The notes under the pieces: model-generated
Databases searched by the model: none
Told to the model about the DNA's origin: nothing
The model's input: the letters and a program-made list of their open reading frames with translations, nothing else
Shown: piece after piece, positions 5,671 to 5,884 of the stretch
How positions within the stretch are numbered: position 1 is the first letter of the stretch
Layout of the letters: every line of letters starts with the position of its first letter
Position numbers and translations under genes: made by a program
Assembly: GCA_003229995.1 (NCBI GenBank)
Contig: QIGJ01000181.1
Coordinates: 1-5,884 of the forward strand
Direction: 5' to 3'
DNA length: 5,884 bases
DNA from: Gammaproteobacteria bacterium
GTDB lineage: Bacteria > Pseudomonadota > Gammaproteobacteria > SZUA-152

Positions 5671-5677
5671 CATTATT

Positions 5678-5706
5678 TTCACTCAAATAGGTGTTGCAAC
5701 TATAAA
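5678..5706 (+). promoter_or_regulatory. Promoter of the lipoprotein gene
   Basis: TTCACT (5678-5683, four of six) and TATAAA (5701-5706, five of six) are 17 bp apart, starting 8 bp beyond the right CTAG of the MITE-like element. The predicted start near 5713 would leave about 24 nt of leader, including AAGGAGG. Confidence 0.45.
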
Positions 5707-5736
5707 ATAAATATAAATCAAGGAGGGTAATTTTTT

Positions 5737-5884
5737 ATGAATAACAACAGCTCAAATATAAAAAACTCGATATTTTTTTTGTTTCTAATTTTTGTGGTAT
5801 TCATGACAGGCTGTGCAGCATTTACACCACATGGGAAATTCACGAAAAGTGCCAGCGAAGCATATCAAACAGGTAAGTATGACA
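5737..5884 (+). CDS. Lipoprotein, N-terminal part (cut by right window edge)
   Basis: ATG 5737 follows a near-perfect SD, AAGGAGG (5720-5726), at a 10-nt distance. The 49 visible residues start with polar MNNNSSNIKN, a very hydrophobic core (SIFFLFLIFVVF, 11-22) and a lipobox MTGC (23-26), so Cys26 should be lipidated after signal peptidase II cleavage. The residues after it are Ala-Ala, not Asp, which in the usual Lol rule favours transfer to the outer membrane. The visible mature part (KSASEAYQTGKYD, 37-49) resembles the first helix of a TPR-like repeat, as in lipoproteins that organise envelope complexes, but too little is visible to assign a family. Low GC and AT-rich codons differ from typA. 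It is probably the first gene of its transcript. Confidence 0.8.
   Translation, partial: MNNNSSNIKNSIFFLFLIFVVFMTGCAAFTPHGKFTKSASEAYQTGKYD

Noticed and set aside
1..5884. CRISPR array, tRNA, rRNA, riboswitch or toxin-antitoxin pair
   Set aside because: No regularly spaced direct repeats, no tRNA-like cloverleaf or rRNA motifs noticed, and no paired small genes with known family features.

Overview
The window looks like a piece of a gammaproteobacterial chromosome. The clearest marker is a full-length TypA/BipA GTPase whose wording matches the gammaproteobacterial type. Coding regions are moderate in GC, while the spacers are AT-rich, long and full of palindromes. I cannot name the genus from sequence alone. 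A ModA-like secreted binding protein with a CxxC insert recalls proteins I associate with chemolithotrophic or methanotrophic gammaproteobacteria, but that link is from memory.

Layout, left to right. (1) Positions 1-265, minus strand: the N-terminal 88 codons of a coiled-coil/PAS sensor protein that runs off the left edge. It has a good promoter and Shine-Dalgarno (SD) site, but ATC stands where the start codon should be. (2) Positions 319-954: a spacer with no convincing gene, holding a perfect 12+12 bp palindrome and a possible 17-codon leader ORF. (3) Positions 955-1926, plus strand: a secreted molybdate-type solute-binding protein with no transporter genes beside it, closed by a strong intrinsic terminator. 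(4) Positions 2143-3990, plus strand: typA, with its own probable promoter. (5) Positions 4030-4164, plus strand: a possible 44-residue small protein with a good SD site. (6) Positions 4187-4941, minus strand and convergent with typA: a PlsC-like acyltransferase broken by a frameshift, which removal of one copy of a 5-bp tandem duplication restores exactly. (7) Positions 4942-5736: an AT-rich spacer with several inverted repeats and a roughly 230-bp MITE-like element. (8) Positions 5737-5884, plus strand: the start of a lipoprotein gene that runs off the right edge.

The genes do not form one pathway. Each seems to be its own transcription unit: sensing (PAS protein), anion capture in the periplasm (binding protein), ribosome-associated stress adaptation (TypA), phospholipid acylation (PlsC-like, probably inactive as written) and a lipoprotein. 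The most notable points are two apparent lesions (the ATC start and the 5-bp duplication), the MITE-like element just upstream of the lipoprotein promoter, and the repeated TGTGAATTA motif upstream of the acyltransferase. I found no CRISPR array, rRNA or tRNA gene, and no clear new multi-gene system.
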